Source of the DNA: Candidatus Parcubacteria bacterium
GTDB lineage: Bacteria > Patescibacteriota > Minisyncoccia > UBA6257 > 2-01-FULL-56-20
Assembly (NCBI GenBank): GCA_027424065.1
Contig: DAIBYH010000018.1
Span: 1 to 10,018 of the forward strand
Length of the DNA: 10,018 nucleotides
Direction: 5' to 3'
Below the pieces are notes generated by a model. It searched no databases. It was given only the letters and a program-made list of their open reading frames with translations, and had not been told where the DNA came from. The position numbers were made by a program, and so were the translations under genes. Shown here piece after piece: positions 5,298-10,018 of this stretch. Position 1 is the first letter of the stretch. Each line of letters opens with the position of its first letter.

Positions 5298-5402
5298 ATG
5301 GATCGTGCGACCAGAAACCGGAAGCTCGTGATGTACTCTCTCATCATCCTGTTCTTCCTGATCGTTCTTTTTGAGATGGGTCCGCGTTTTAATCCCATGT
5401 GA
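5298..5402 (+). CDS. Small single-span membrane protein (34 residues)
   Basis: Not recognised. The frame encodes a basic N-terminus MDRATRNRKL, one hydrophobic helix VMYSLIILFFLIVLFEM (about 11-27) and a short GPRFNPM tail. By the positive-inside rule the N-terminus should be cytosolic. A Shine-Dalgarno site AGGGGAG (5287-5293) lies four bases before the ATG, unlike the conserved genes around it. Promoter at 5180-5208, leader hairpin, Shine-Dalgarno site, frame and hairpin terminator at 5428-5456 together make a compact transcription unit of about 240 nt. A longer in-frame start at 5193 lies upstream of the predicted transcript start and adds unlikely sequence. It may be a regulator of a membrane complex or a toxin-like peptide; nothing here decides. 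Confidence 0.65.
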   Translation: MDRATRNRKLVMYSLIILFFLIVLFEMGPRFNPM

Positions 5403-5427
5403 GACCCTGCACCTTCAGCAAAGTTTT

Positions 5428-5456
5428 GAGGCGGACCCGATACCGGGATCCGCCTC
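5428..5456 (+). terminator. Hairpin terminator of the small-protein unit
   Basis: GAGGCGGA-CCCG (5428-5439), loop ATAC, CGGG, bulged A, TCCGCCTC (5444-5456), followed by TTCGCTTTTC. The 12-bp stem is very stable. The following T-tract is broken, so termination may be imperfect. Confidence 0.7.
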
Positions 5457-5469
5457 TTCGCTTTTCGGG

Positions 5470-5488
5470 GATTTTTCCACAAAAAATC
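5470..5488. promoter_or_regulatory. AT-rich inverted repeat with near-DnaA box
   Basis: GATTTTT-CCACA-AAAAATC, 7-bp arms. It contains TTTTCCACA (5473-5481), one mismatch from the DnaA 9-mer. It ends one base before the TTGACA of the following gene. Could be an upstream operator; weak on its own. Confidence 0.4.
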
Positions 5489-5489
5489 G

Positions 5490-5518
5490 TTGACAAGCAT
5501 TGCGGTTTACCGTAAAAA
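5490..5518 (+). promoter_or_regulatory. Promoter of the 129-residue hypothetical gene
   Basis: A perfect -35 TTGACA (5490-5495), 17-bp spacer, and a weak -10 TAAAAA (5513-5518). Between them are small palindromes CGGT-TT-ACCG (5503-5512) and TTTAC-C-GTAAA (5506-5516), which could be an operator. Confidence 0.55.
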
Positions 5519-5539
5519 ACTATCAGGAGATTTACAAGA

Positions 5540-5929
5540 ATGGACCATGTCCTCTATGCTCCCGATGAGCAGGAGCTTTCCTTGGTGTCCCCGAGGAATC
5601 TTGAAGCAGTGACCCTCTGTGAGATCTGGAGCGGGCTTCCTCCGTACGATTTCTCACCAACCCCATCGTCCACCGGCAAGATGGCCATGAAGACGATGGG
5701 CGAGAATATTTCCATCTGGATCCCTCCGGCAACCGTGGAGGCCATTGAGGCAGCGAAGAACCTCGACAGGAAACCGCTCCTCAAAGCGCACGGACGGAGA
5801 AGAGGGGATTTTATCGATTTTCTCGTCGTCGAGGCGCTTCCCACGGGAACCAGTCAAGAATCCTGCATCGAAGAGGTCAAACGGTTCAATCATAAACAGC
5901 TGATACGCGCCCGCCGCTTGGCGAAATGA
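5540..5929 (+). CDS. Hypothetical protein, possible ribbon-helix-helix segment
   Basis: 129 residues, not recognised as a known family. Shine-Dalgarno AGGAGA (5525-5530) lies nine bases before the ATG. The N-terminal 50 residues (MDHVLYAPDEQELSLV...) have no motif I can name. Residues 56-100, with a strand ISIWIPP, helix ATVEAIEAAKNL, basic loop and helix RGDFIDFLVVEAL, resemble a ribbon-helix-helix (Arc/CopG-like) DNA-binding fold, with a longer basic loop (RKPLLKAHGRRR) than usual. The C-terminus is basic (FNHKQLIRARRLAK). A transcriptional regulator is a tentative guess; a nucleic-acid-binding structural role is equally possible. Convergent with lexA, separated by a bidirectional terminator. 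The small palindromes in its own promoter would suit autoregulation, but this is speculation. Confidence 0.7.
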   Translation: MDHVLYAPDEQELSLVSPRNLEAVTLCEIWSGLPPYDFSPTPSSTGKMAMKTMGENISIWIPPATVEAIEAAKNLDRKPLLKAHGRRRGDFIDFLVVEALPTGTSQESCIEEVKRFNHKQLIRARRLAK

Positions 5930-5961
5930 GCGCGCCCGCTATCGTTCCACCAAGGTCATAA

Positions 5962-5994
5962 AACAAAGAGAGCCTGACCAGCTCTCTTTTTGTT
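5962..5994. terminator. Bidirectional terminator between hypothetical gene and lexA
   Basis: AAAGAGAGC (5965-5973), loop CTGACCA, GCTCTCTTT (5981-5989) followed by TTG. Upstream A-rich bases give a T-rich tail on the minus strand as well, serving both the plus-strand gene and the converging lexA. Confidence 0.85.
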
Positions 5995-6011
5995 GCCCGC
6001 CAAAGATGATC

Positions 6012-6623
6012 TCAGGCGAAATTCTTCACGACATCGATCACGACACCCTGGATCGCGAATCCCGTGGAGCCGTGCCGCACGATGATGGGTTCCATCTTCT
6101 TGTTCGCCGGCTGAAGCCGGATCCGCCCGCGCTCGGCAAAGAACGTTTTGAGGGTTACGTCATTATTATCGATCAACGCAACGACCTTCTCGCCGTTCTG
6201 CGCCGTTGTCTGATGCCGTACAAGAACGATATCGCCATCGTTGATGTTCTCATCGATCATGCTCGTGCCGACAACCTTCAGTGCATAAATATTTTTGACG
6301 TCGCGGGGAAGGCGATTACGGGGAATTGCAAGGATCTCCCGCGTTTCGAGCGCCATGATCGGCTGGCCGGCCGCGATCTGGCCAAGAAGGGGGACGCGGA
6401 TCATTTGTTCCGCGGCATTCACGCTCATGCCGCGGGGCTGATTTTCGTCCCTCCGCAGATAGCCCTGCGCCGCGAGCGCTTTCACATGATGGTGCGCCGT
6501 CGAGACCGAAGCGAGTCCGAGATGTTCTTTGATCTCTTCGAGCGAAGGAGCATATCCCTTCTTTTTCTGATACGCCTTAATGAAGTCAAGCGTTTCTTTC
6601 TGCCGTTTGGTGATCTGGGTCAT
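6012..6623 (-). CDS. lexA: LexA SOS repressor
   Basis: 203 residues, the usual LexA length. The N-terminal winged helix (about 1-65) reads TKRQKETLDFIKAYQKKKGYAPSLEEI, then HLGLASVSTAHHHVKALAAQGYL, matching LexA helices and wing. The self-cleavage site is Ala85-Gly86 in GQIAAGQPI. The catalytic dyad is Ser121 (VVGTSM) and Lys159 (DVTLK), 38 residues apart as in E. coli (S119/K156). It represses DNA-damage genes until RecA filaments trigger autoproteolysis. No other SOS gene is adjacent, although PolX and RNR are nearby. The promoter is at 6679-6687, with a leader of about 49 nt and only a weak, distant GGAG. No classical SOS box (CTGT-N8-ACAG or GAAC-N4-GTTC) is visible. Confidence 0.95.
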   Translation of the reverse strand: MTQITKRQKETLDFIKAYQKKKGYAPSLEEIKEHLGLASVSTAHHHVKALAAQGYLRRDENQPRGMSVNAAEQMIRVPLLGQIAAGQPIMALETREILAIPRNRLPRDVKNIYALKVVGTSMIDENINDGDIVLVRHQTTAQNGEKVVALIDNNDVTLKTFFAERGRIRLQPANKKMEPIIVRHGSTGFAIQGVVIDVVKNFA

Positions 6624-6647
6624 GGATTTTGAGCGCTCCGGGCGACG

Positions 6648-6671
6648 TTTTCTATTTATTTTCTATTTCTA
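6648..6671. repeat. TTTCTA direct repeats in the lexA leader
   Basis: The hexamer TTTCTA occurs at 6649-6654, 6660-6665 and 6666-6671 (TAGAAA on the lexA sense strand), and the 10-mer TTTTCTATTT is repeated at an 11-bp period (6648-6657, 6659-6668). It lies just downstream of the lexA -10. An unusual direct-repeat operator for LexA is possible but unproven. Confidence 0.5.
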
Positions 6672-6678
6672 CTTTTTT

Positions 6679-6687
6679 ACTATACCA
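6679..6687 (-). promoter_or_regulatory. Extended -10 promoter of lexA
   Basis: Minus strand TGG-TATAGT. Start expected near 6672, so lexA is one of the few conserved genes here with a real leader (about 49 nt), which leaves room for operator sites downstream of the promoter. Confidence 0.6.
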
Positions 6688-6713
6688 CGACCCCGCTCCA
6701 GCGAAAGGGGGAG

Positions 6714-6722
6714 TTATCCACA
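6714..6722 (+). promoter_or_regulatory. Perfect DnaA box upstream of lexA
   Basis: TTATCCACA, inside AGTTATCCACAG. The same 12-mer occurs, on the minus strand, at the RNR promoter (395-406). It lies 27 bp upstream of the lexA extended -10, in the gap after the UPF0200-like gene. Confidence 0.55.
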
Positions 6723-6743
6723 GGCGAGATCATTCCCTGAATA

Positions 6744-7316
6744 TCAGGACTTTGCGGCCTCCGCAGCGGTGATCGCATCCATGACGCGGTCCAGGGCGGC
6801 ATGAAGCTCTTCCACGGTTCCGTTGTTCGAAATGCGGTGATCTGCCAACTCGATACAGCGCGCGAGATTCTGCTTGGCGGGATCCGGATCGCGCATTTCG
6901 CGCTCCTCGTCAGCGAGGAATTTTTCAAAAGAGATGTGGTCGGTGGCGCTTCCGCGGAGAACGATCCGTTCATATCGAACCTTCGGGTCGGCGTCGATCG
7001 CAAGCAGATAGCAGTGCCCGTTCTCCCGAAGCGCATTCACTTCGCCTTCGGTCCGGACGGATTCAATGACGGCATCCGTGCCATTCTTCCGGGCCTCTTC
7101 GGCAAGCGCGGCGATGATATAGCTCGGCGAATGCGCCGTGCGGAGATCGTTCGCCACGGCGACCATGCTGTCGCGATCGACAGGAAGGCCCCGGCGCTCG
7201 ATCTCACGGACGATGAAATCCCGGGCGGAGTAATGGGCGAATCCCTTCGCCGTCAGGTAGTCCACGGCGGTTCCTTTTCCGGCGCCGATGGTTCCCGTAA
7301 TCCCGATGATCGTCAT
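6744..7316 (-). CDS. P-loop nucleotide kinase, UPF0200/dephospho-CoA kinase-like
   Basis: 190 residues. It begins MTIIGITGTIGAGKGT, a Walker A loop (G8-x4-G13-K14-G15) right at the N-terminus. It continues with GFAHYSARDFIVREIERRGLPVDRDSM, NDLRTAHSPSYIIAAL and AVIESVRTEGEVNAL, a pattern like the archaeal UPF0200 and dephospho-CoA kinase (COG0237) group. The lid-like segment ERIVLRGSATDHISFEKFLADEERE follows, and RISNNGTVEELHAALDRV closes the fold as in these kinases. A nucleoside or deoxynucleoside monophosphate kinase, or a dephospho-CoA kinase, are the main options; the substrate cannot be read from the sequence. The ATG at 7316 lies eight bases after an extended -10 that overlaps the promoter of the divergent AI-2E permease. 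Stop TGA. Confidence 0.8.
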   Translation of the reverse strand: MTIIGITGTIGAGKGTAVDYLTAKGFAHYSARDFIVREIERRGLPVDRDSMVAVANDLRTAHSPSYIIAALAEEARKNGTDAVIESVRTEGEVNALRENGHCYLLAIDADPKVRYERIVLRGSATDHISFEKFLADEEREMRDPDPAKQNLARCIELADHRISNNGTVEELHAALDRVMDAITAAEAAKS

Positions 7317-7317
7317 A

Positions 7318-7333
7318 TGCTATACTTATACCA
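7318..7333. promoter_or_regulatory. Overlapping divergent promoters with interlocked -10 elements
   Basis: The plus strand reads TGC-TATACT (7318-7326), six bases before the permease ATG at 7333. The minus strand reads TGG-TATAAG (7333-7325), eight bases before the kinase ATG at 7316. The two hexamers share two base pairs (7325-7326), so RNA polymerase can occupy only one direction at a time. The minus TGG motif's first base pairs with the A of the permease start codon. Confidence 0.75.
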
Positions 7334-8376
7334 TGAACAACGAACGGTGGGAAAAACTGTTCTTCGTTATGCTCGTCGCGATCGCCGTCGTCCTCGCATT
7401 CCTGGTGTTCTTCCCCGAACTGAACGCGCTCATCCTCGGCGCCGCATTCGCCATCTTCTTCCATCCGATCTATATCCGGCTGCGCCGGAAAATGCCGCGC
7501 GCCGAATGGCTCGCCGCGCTCCTGACCGTGCTCTTTGCGACGATCGTTATCGTGGTACCGCTCTTCATCTTCGGCTATCAGTTGTTCTATGAGGCGAAAA
7601 ACCTCTATGCGCACCTGGCAGCAAGCGGCATGAGCTCGTTCTGGAGCCTGGTCCAGGATCGGATCGGCAGCGTTACTGCCGCCGCGAACTCGTCCAGCGG
7701 GGGAGCGCTCAAACTTTTCAATCTTAACCTCGGACAGTATGTCACCCAGGCGGTCGGCAGCATTATGAGCAATGCCGGCGGGATCCTCTCGAGCATCGGC
7801 GGCGTGCTGTGGACCTTCTTCCTGGCGCTTTTCGCCTTCTATTATTTCCTGAAGGATGGGGAAAAATTGCGCGCCCTGATCGTGCGCAGCGTCCCGCTGC
7901 CCGATGAACGGGCTGAGGAGATCATTCGGAAACTGGTGGACATGGCATCGTCCATCGTCCGGGGATCGCTTTTCATGGCCATCGCCTGGGGCGTCGTCGT
8001 CGGCCTGGAGCTCTTCGCGTTCGGCGTCCCGAATCCGGTCTTCTGGGGCGCGATCTCCATCGTGGTCGCCTTCATCCCGGTCATCGGCGTTTCTATCATC
8101 ATCATTCCTGCCATCCTTTATGTATTTCTTGCGACGGGCCTTTTGAAAGCGATCATCTTCGCAGCCGCCGCGTTCATCATCTCGGCGATCATGGAGAACA
8201 TCTTCCATCCGCTCGCGATCGGCAGGGGACGGCACATCCATCCGTTCCTCCTGCTCCTCAGCGTGCTCGGCGGCATCGCTTTCTTCGGTCCCATCGGCCT
8301 CTTCCTCGGCCCGCTGATCCTCAGCCTCTTCCTGACCCTCTTCGAGATCTATCCTGCCATCATGGCGGGGAAGTGA
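7333..8376 (+). CDS. AI-2E family transporter (PerM/TqsA-like permease)
   Basis: 347 residues from the ATG at 7333; a longer frame from 7288 runs through the promoter and is rejected. Hydrophobic segments lie near 9-27, 30-46, 61-83, 156-173, 210-231, 235-262, 270-290 and 303-341, fitting the eight-helix AI-2E family. Between helices 3 and 4 is a polar extracytoplasmic region with Ser/Gly-rich sequence. Family landmarks visible are FHPIYIRLRR after helix 2, FYYFLKDGEKLR, FIPVIGVSI, HPLAIGRGRHIHPFLLLLSVLGGIAFFGPIGLFLGPL. Family members export autoinducer-2 or, in other bacteria, act in Na+/H+ exchange or simply have unknown cargo; no quorum-sensing partner is present, so cargo is unknown. Expected in the cytoplasmic membrane. 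Followed by tRNA-Thr with no clear terminator. Confidence 0.93.
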   Translation: MNNERWEKLFFVMLVAIAVVLAFLVFFPELNALILGAAFAIFFHPIYIRLRRKMPRAEWLAALLTVLFATIVIVVPLFIFGYQLFYEAKNLYAHLAASGMSSFWSLVQDRIGSVTAAANSSSGGALKLFNLNLGQYVTQAVGSIMSNAGGILSSIGGVLWTFFLALFAFYYFLKDGEKLRALIVRSVPLPDERAEEIIRKLVDMASSIVRGSLFMAIAWGVVVGLELFAFGVPNPVFWGAISIVVAFIPVIGVSIIIIPAILYVFLATGLLKAIIFAAAAFIISAIMENIFHPLAIGRGRHIHPFLLLLSVLGGIAFFGPIGLFLGPLILSLFLTLFEIYPAIMAGK

Positions 8377-8402
8377 ACGCCTCCGTAAACAGGGATTATG
8401 GG

Positions 8403-8431
8403 TTGCCGATTTTGTTCGCTTACGGTAAGCT
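8403..8431 (+). promoter_or_regulatory. Candidate tRNA-Thr promoter
   Basis: TTGCCG (8403-8408), 17 bp, TAAGCT (8426-8431), the same -35 type as ssrA (TTGCCT) but with a poor -10. A perfect inverted repeat GCTTAC-G-GTAAGC (8418-8430) covers the -10. Confidence 0.45.
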
Positions 8432-8445
8432 GAATTCCGAGCAAT

Positions 8446-8518
8446 GCCGATGTAGCTCAGCTGGTAGAGCAACTCCATGGTAAGGAGTAGGTCGGCGGTT
8501 CAAATCCGCCCATCGGCT
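8446..8518 (+). tRNA. tRNA-Thr (anticodon GGT)
   Basis: 73 nt cloverleaf: acceptor GCCGATG with CATCGGC (7 bp), D arm GCTC-AGCTGGTA-GAGC, anticodon stem ACTCC/GGAGT with loop ATGGTAA (anticodon GGT reading ACC/ACU), T arm GGCGG-TTCAAAT-CCGCC, discriminator T8518. The next bases are CAA, so CCA is not encoded. The frr promoter begins 15 nt after the 3' end. Confidence 0.96.
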
Positions 8519-8532
8519 CAAATTGATATTTC

Positions 8533-8541
8533 TGCTATCAT
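8533..8541 (+). promoter_or_regulatory. Extended -10 promoter of frr (leaderless)
   Basis: TGC-TATCAT, six bases before the ATG at 8548. Its -35 position falls on the 3' end of tRNA-Thr. Confidence 0.7.
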
Positions 8542-8547
8542 AGACCC

Positions 8548-9108
8548 ATGACCCCCCTCGAACAGATAGTCAAAGACCTTGAGTCGGCCCTTTCGGGCGT
8601 CACACAAAAACTGAAAACAGACCTTGGCGCGATCCGCGGCAATCGTCCGTCGGCGGACGCCATCCAGAATATCACCCTGAGCATCTACGATCAGGTTCTC
8701 TCTATCCGCGAATTGGGATCCCTGTCCGTTCTTCCGCCACGCACCATTCAGATCACCGTCTGGGACAAGGACGCCGTGAATCCGATCATGAAAGCTGTTG
8801 ATGGAGCGCACCTTGGACTTACGACCTCAAGCGACGGAACGACCATCCGCGCAACTCTTTCGCCACTCGGTGATGAACGGCGCGAGGAACTGACGAAGCT
8901 CGTGAAGAAGACCGCCGAGGCGGCGCGCATCCAGGTGCGCTCGCGCCGTGATGACGCCATGAAGCGGGTCAAGGACGGTGAAGCGGCGAAGACCCTCACC
9001 AAGGACGATGTTTTCCGGGGCAAAGAGAAGGTTCAGAAAGTGGTGGACGCCGCAAATAGCGAAATCGAAAAAACGGTGGACGAAAAGCTCGAGGAGCTTG
9101 GCGAATAG
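8548..9108 (+). CDS. frr: Ribosome recycling factor
   Basis: 186 residues, the standard RRF length of about 185. Landmarks in order are a helix MTPLEQIVKDLESALSGV, LKTDLGAIRGNRPSADAIQNI (family pattern L..IR.GR.....L), the beta-rich domain LGSLSVLPPRTIQITVWDKDAVNPIMKAV, then DGTTIRATLSPLGDERREELTKLVKK and the C-terminal helices AARIQVRSRRDDAMKRVK and VDAANSEIEKTVDEKLEELG. With EF-G, RRF splits post-termination ribosomes in the cytoplasm. The usual RRF partner gene pyrH is not adjacent. The start is supported by the extended -10 six bases upstream. Confidence 0.96.
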   Translation: MTPLEQIVKDLESALSGVTQKLKTDLGAIRGNRPSADAIQNITLSIYDQVLSIRELGSLSVLPPRTIQITVWDKDAVNPIMKAVDGAHLGLTTSSDGTTIRATLSPLGDERREELTKLVKKTAEAARIQVRSRRDDAMKRVKDGEAAKTLTKDDVFRGKEKVQKVVDAANSEIEKTVDEKLEELGE

Positions 9109-9165
9109 GCGGACTTGGAATGGATCGCACCGCACGGCGGTCAAATATCCGAAATGCGGCAATTC

Positions 9166-9174
9166 TGATATGAT
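9166..9174 (+). promoter_or_regulatory. Extended -10 promoter of the rseP-like gene
   Basis: TGA-TATGAT, 17 bases before the ATG at 9192, so the mRNA would have a leader of about 11 nt. The adjacent AAAAGGA (9175-9181) resembles a Shine-Dalgarno core but lies in or before the predicted start site. Confidence 0.55.
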
Positions 9175-9191
9175 AAAAGGACCACATTCCC

Positions 9192-10018
9192 ATGCTCATC
9201 TTTTTTATTGTTCTCATCGGACTTTCCATCCTGATCCTCGGCCATGAAGCCGGGCATTTTTTGGTGGCCAAGCTGTTCGGGTTGAAGGTGGACGAATTCG
9301 GCATCGGATTCCCGCCCCGTATTTTCGCCTGGCGCCCCAAAAAAAATAAGGGTACCGCCGAGGAAACGCTGAGCGAGACCGAATACAGCATCAACTGGCT
9401 GCCGTTTGGCGGGTTTGTGCGCATTTCTGGCGAACGGGGAGAATTTGCGATGGTGGAAGATGATCCGATGAGCGCCGCACCGCCAGAACATCATGACGGC
9501 CGCTCGCGCCTTTTCTTCGCGCAGCCGGCATGGAAAAAGAGCCTTATCATACTCGCCGGCATCTTCATAAACTTCATTCTCGGCTGGCTTCTGCTTTCCA
9601 CGGTCCTCATGGTCGGTACGCCGAAAGCGCTCGTGATCACGGGCATCGAACCCGGTTCGCCCGCCGCCGCGGCGAACATTCAGAACGGCGACGTCGTGAA
9701 GGGATTCACCGGTTCGCAGAGCTTCATTGATTATATCGATGCCCACGCCGGACAGCCGACGAGGGTCGCGCTGATCCGCAACGACAAAGAGATAGATCTT
9801 ACCGTGACGCCGCGAACCACGGTCGGTCCGAACGAGGGGCGCCTCGGTGTTGTCCTCTCCGACGGAGGAACGGCGCGCGAACCCTTCTTCCAGGCGCTCT
9901 GGGACGGCCTGCAAAGCTCCTTTATCCTGTCCGGGATGATCTTCATGACCCTCTGGCATCTCGTTAAAGACCTCTTCGTCCATGCAACGCTCCTCACTGG
10001 CGTCGTCGGTCCGGTGGG
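9192..10018 (+). CDS. rseP: RseP-type site-2 protease (partial, 3' end outside window)
   Basis: 275 residues to the window edge. The first membrane segment (about 1-17) runs into HEAGH (18-22), the zinc-binding HExxH with Glu19 as catalytic base. FLVAKLFGLKVDEFGIGFPPR and LPFGGFVRISGE (70-81) are typical of the family. A second membrane segment SLIILAGIFINFILGWLLLSTVLMVG (about 117-142) contains the A-G-x3-N pattern. Residues about 144-207 form a PDZ domain (ITGIEPGSPAAAANIQNGDVV). A further hydrophobic stretch begins near 240. The LDG motif that completes the zinc site must lie beyond the window. The family cleaves membrane-bound anti-sigma factors and remnant signal peptides within the membrane; no sigma/anti-sigma pair is in view. 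An 83-base gap separates it from frr. Confidence 0.93.
   Translation, partial: MLIFFIVLIGLSILILGHEAGHFLVAKLFGLKVDEFGIGFPPRIFAWRPKKNKGTAEETLSETEYSINWLPFGGFVRISGERGEFAMVEDDPMSAAPPEHHDGRSRLFFAQPAWKKSLIILAGIFINFILGWLLLSTVLMVGTPKALVITGIEPGSPAAAANIQNGDVVKGFTGSQSFIDYIDAHAGQPTRVALIRNDKEIDLTVTPRTTVGPNEGRLGVVLSDGGTAREPFFQALWDGLQSSFILSGMIFMTLWHLVKDLFVHATLLTGVVGPV

Noticed and set aside
5193..5402. Longer 69-residue version of the small membrane protein
   Set aside because: Its ATG lies between the -35 and -10 of the predicted promoter, upstream of the transcript start, and lacks the Shine-Dalgarno site found at 5287-5293.
7288..7332. Upstream extension of the AI-2E permease (15 more residues)
   Set aside because: It would place the start inside the divergent kinase gene and translate through both -10 elements; the ATG at 7333 fits the six-base gap rule.
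6801..7592. Plus-strand open frame of 263 codons over the kinase and start of the permease
   Set aside because: Spans both divergent gene starts and their promoters; translation has no domain.
7204..8478. Minus-strand open frame of 424 codons opposite the AI-2E permease
   Set aside because: Very rich in Asp, Glu, Arg and His with no domain; a typical shadow of a hydrophobic GC-rich gene. It also runs into tRNA-Thr.
9141..9983. Minus-strand open frame of 280 codons opposite rseP
   Set aside because: Charged, low-information translation, antisense to a protein with HEAGH and PDZ motifs.
1..10018. CRISPR array, insertion sequence, toxin-antitoxin or defence system
   Set aside because: No regularly spaced repeats, no transposase or terminal inverted repeats with target duplication, and no Cas, nuclease or restriction-modification motifs in any frame believed to be coding.

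Overview
The window looks like chromosomal DNA from a bacterium of the Patescibacteria (Candidate Phyla Radiation), probably of the Parcubacteria type. This is inferred from the gene mix (bacterial PolX with a PHP domain, a compact infC-rpmI-rplT cluster, an archaeal-looking UPF0200-type kinase, a bPH2 membrane protein, short intergenic gaps) and from a tmRNA and a tRNA that do not encode their 3' CCA. TGA is a stop in at least seven genes, so this is not a code-25 lineage (Gracilibacteria/Absconditabacteria). I cannot fix the class or species.

Layout. 1-220 (-): 5' end of a ribonucleotide reductase, behind a leader of about 150 nt full of inverted repeats and a promoter with a perfect DnaA box. 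531-2282 (+): PolX. 2312-2869 (+): Nudix hydrolase, meeting rplT at a bidirectional terminator. 2913-4082 (-): infC, rpmI (L35) and rplT (L20), with an extra promoter before rpmI. 4145-4717 (+): bPH2 membrane protein. 4773-5097 (+): tmRNA (ssrA). 5180-5456 (+): a self-contained unit for a 34-residue membrane protein. 5490-5929 (+): an unknown 129-residue protein with a possible ribbon-helix-helix segment. 6012-6623 (-): lexA. 6744-7316 (-): UPF0200/dephospho-CoA-kinase-like P-loop kinase, divergent from 7333-8376 (+), an AI-2E family permease. Then tRNA-Thr(GGT), frr, and the 5' part of an RseP-type site-2 protease running off the edge.

Functionally this is a housekeeping region: translation (infC, L35, L20, RRF, tmRNA, tRNA-Thr), DNA synthesis, repair and damage response (RNR, PolX, LexA), nucleotide handling (Nudix, kinase) and membrane functions (PH protein, permease, RseP). 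I see no mobile element, CRISPR array or defence system.

The most striking signal is in promoter architecture. Every conserved protein gene whose upstream region is in the window, except the internal operon genes, has an extended -10 element (TGnTAnnnT or close). In seven of them it lies only 6-8 nt before the ATG, which predicts leaderless mRNAs. The two unrecognised small genes (5298-5402, 5540-5929) instead have -35/-10 promoters with 17-bp spacing, leaders and Shine-Dalgarno sites. A shared 12-mer containing a perfect DnaA box lies at the RNR and lexA promoters.
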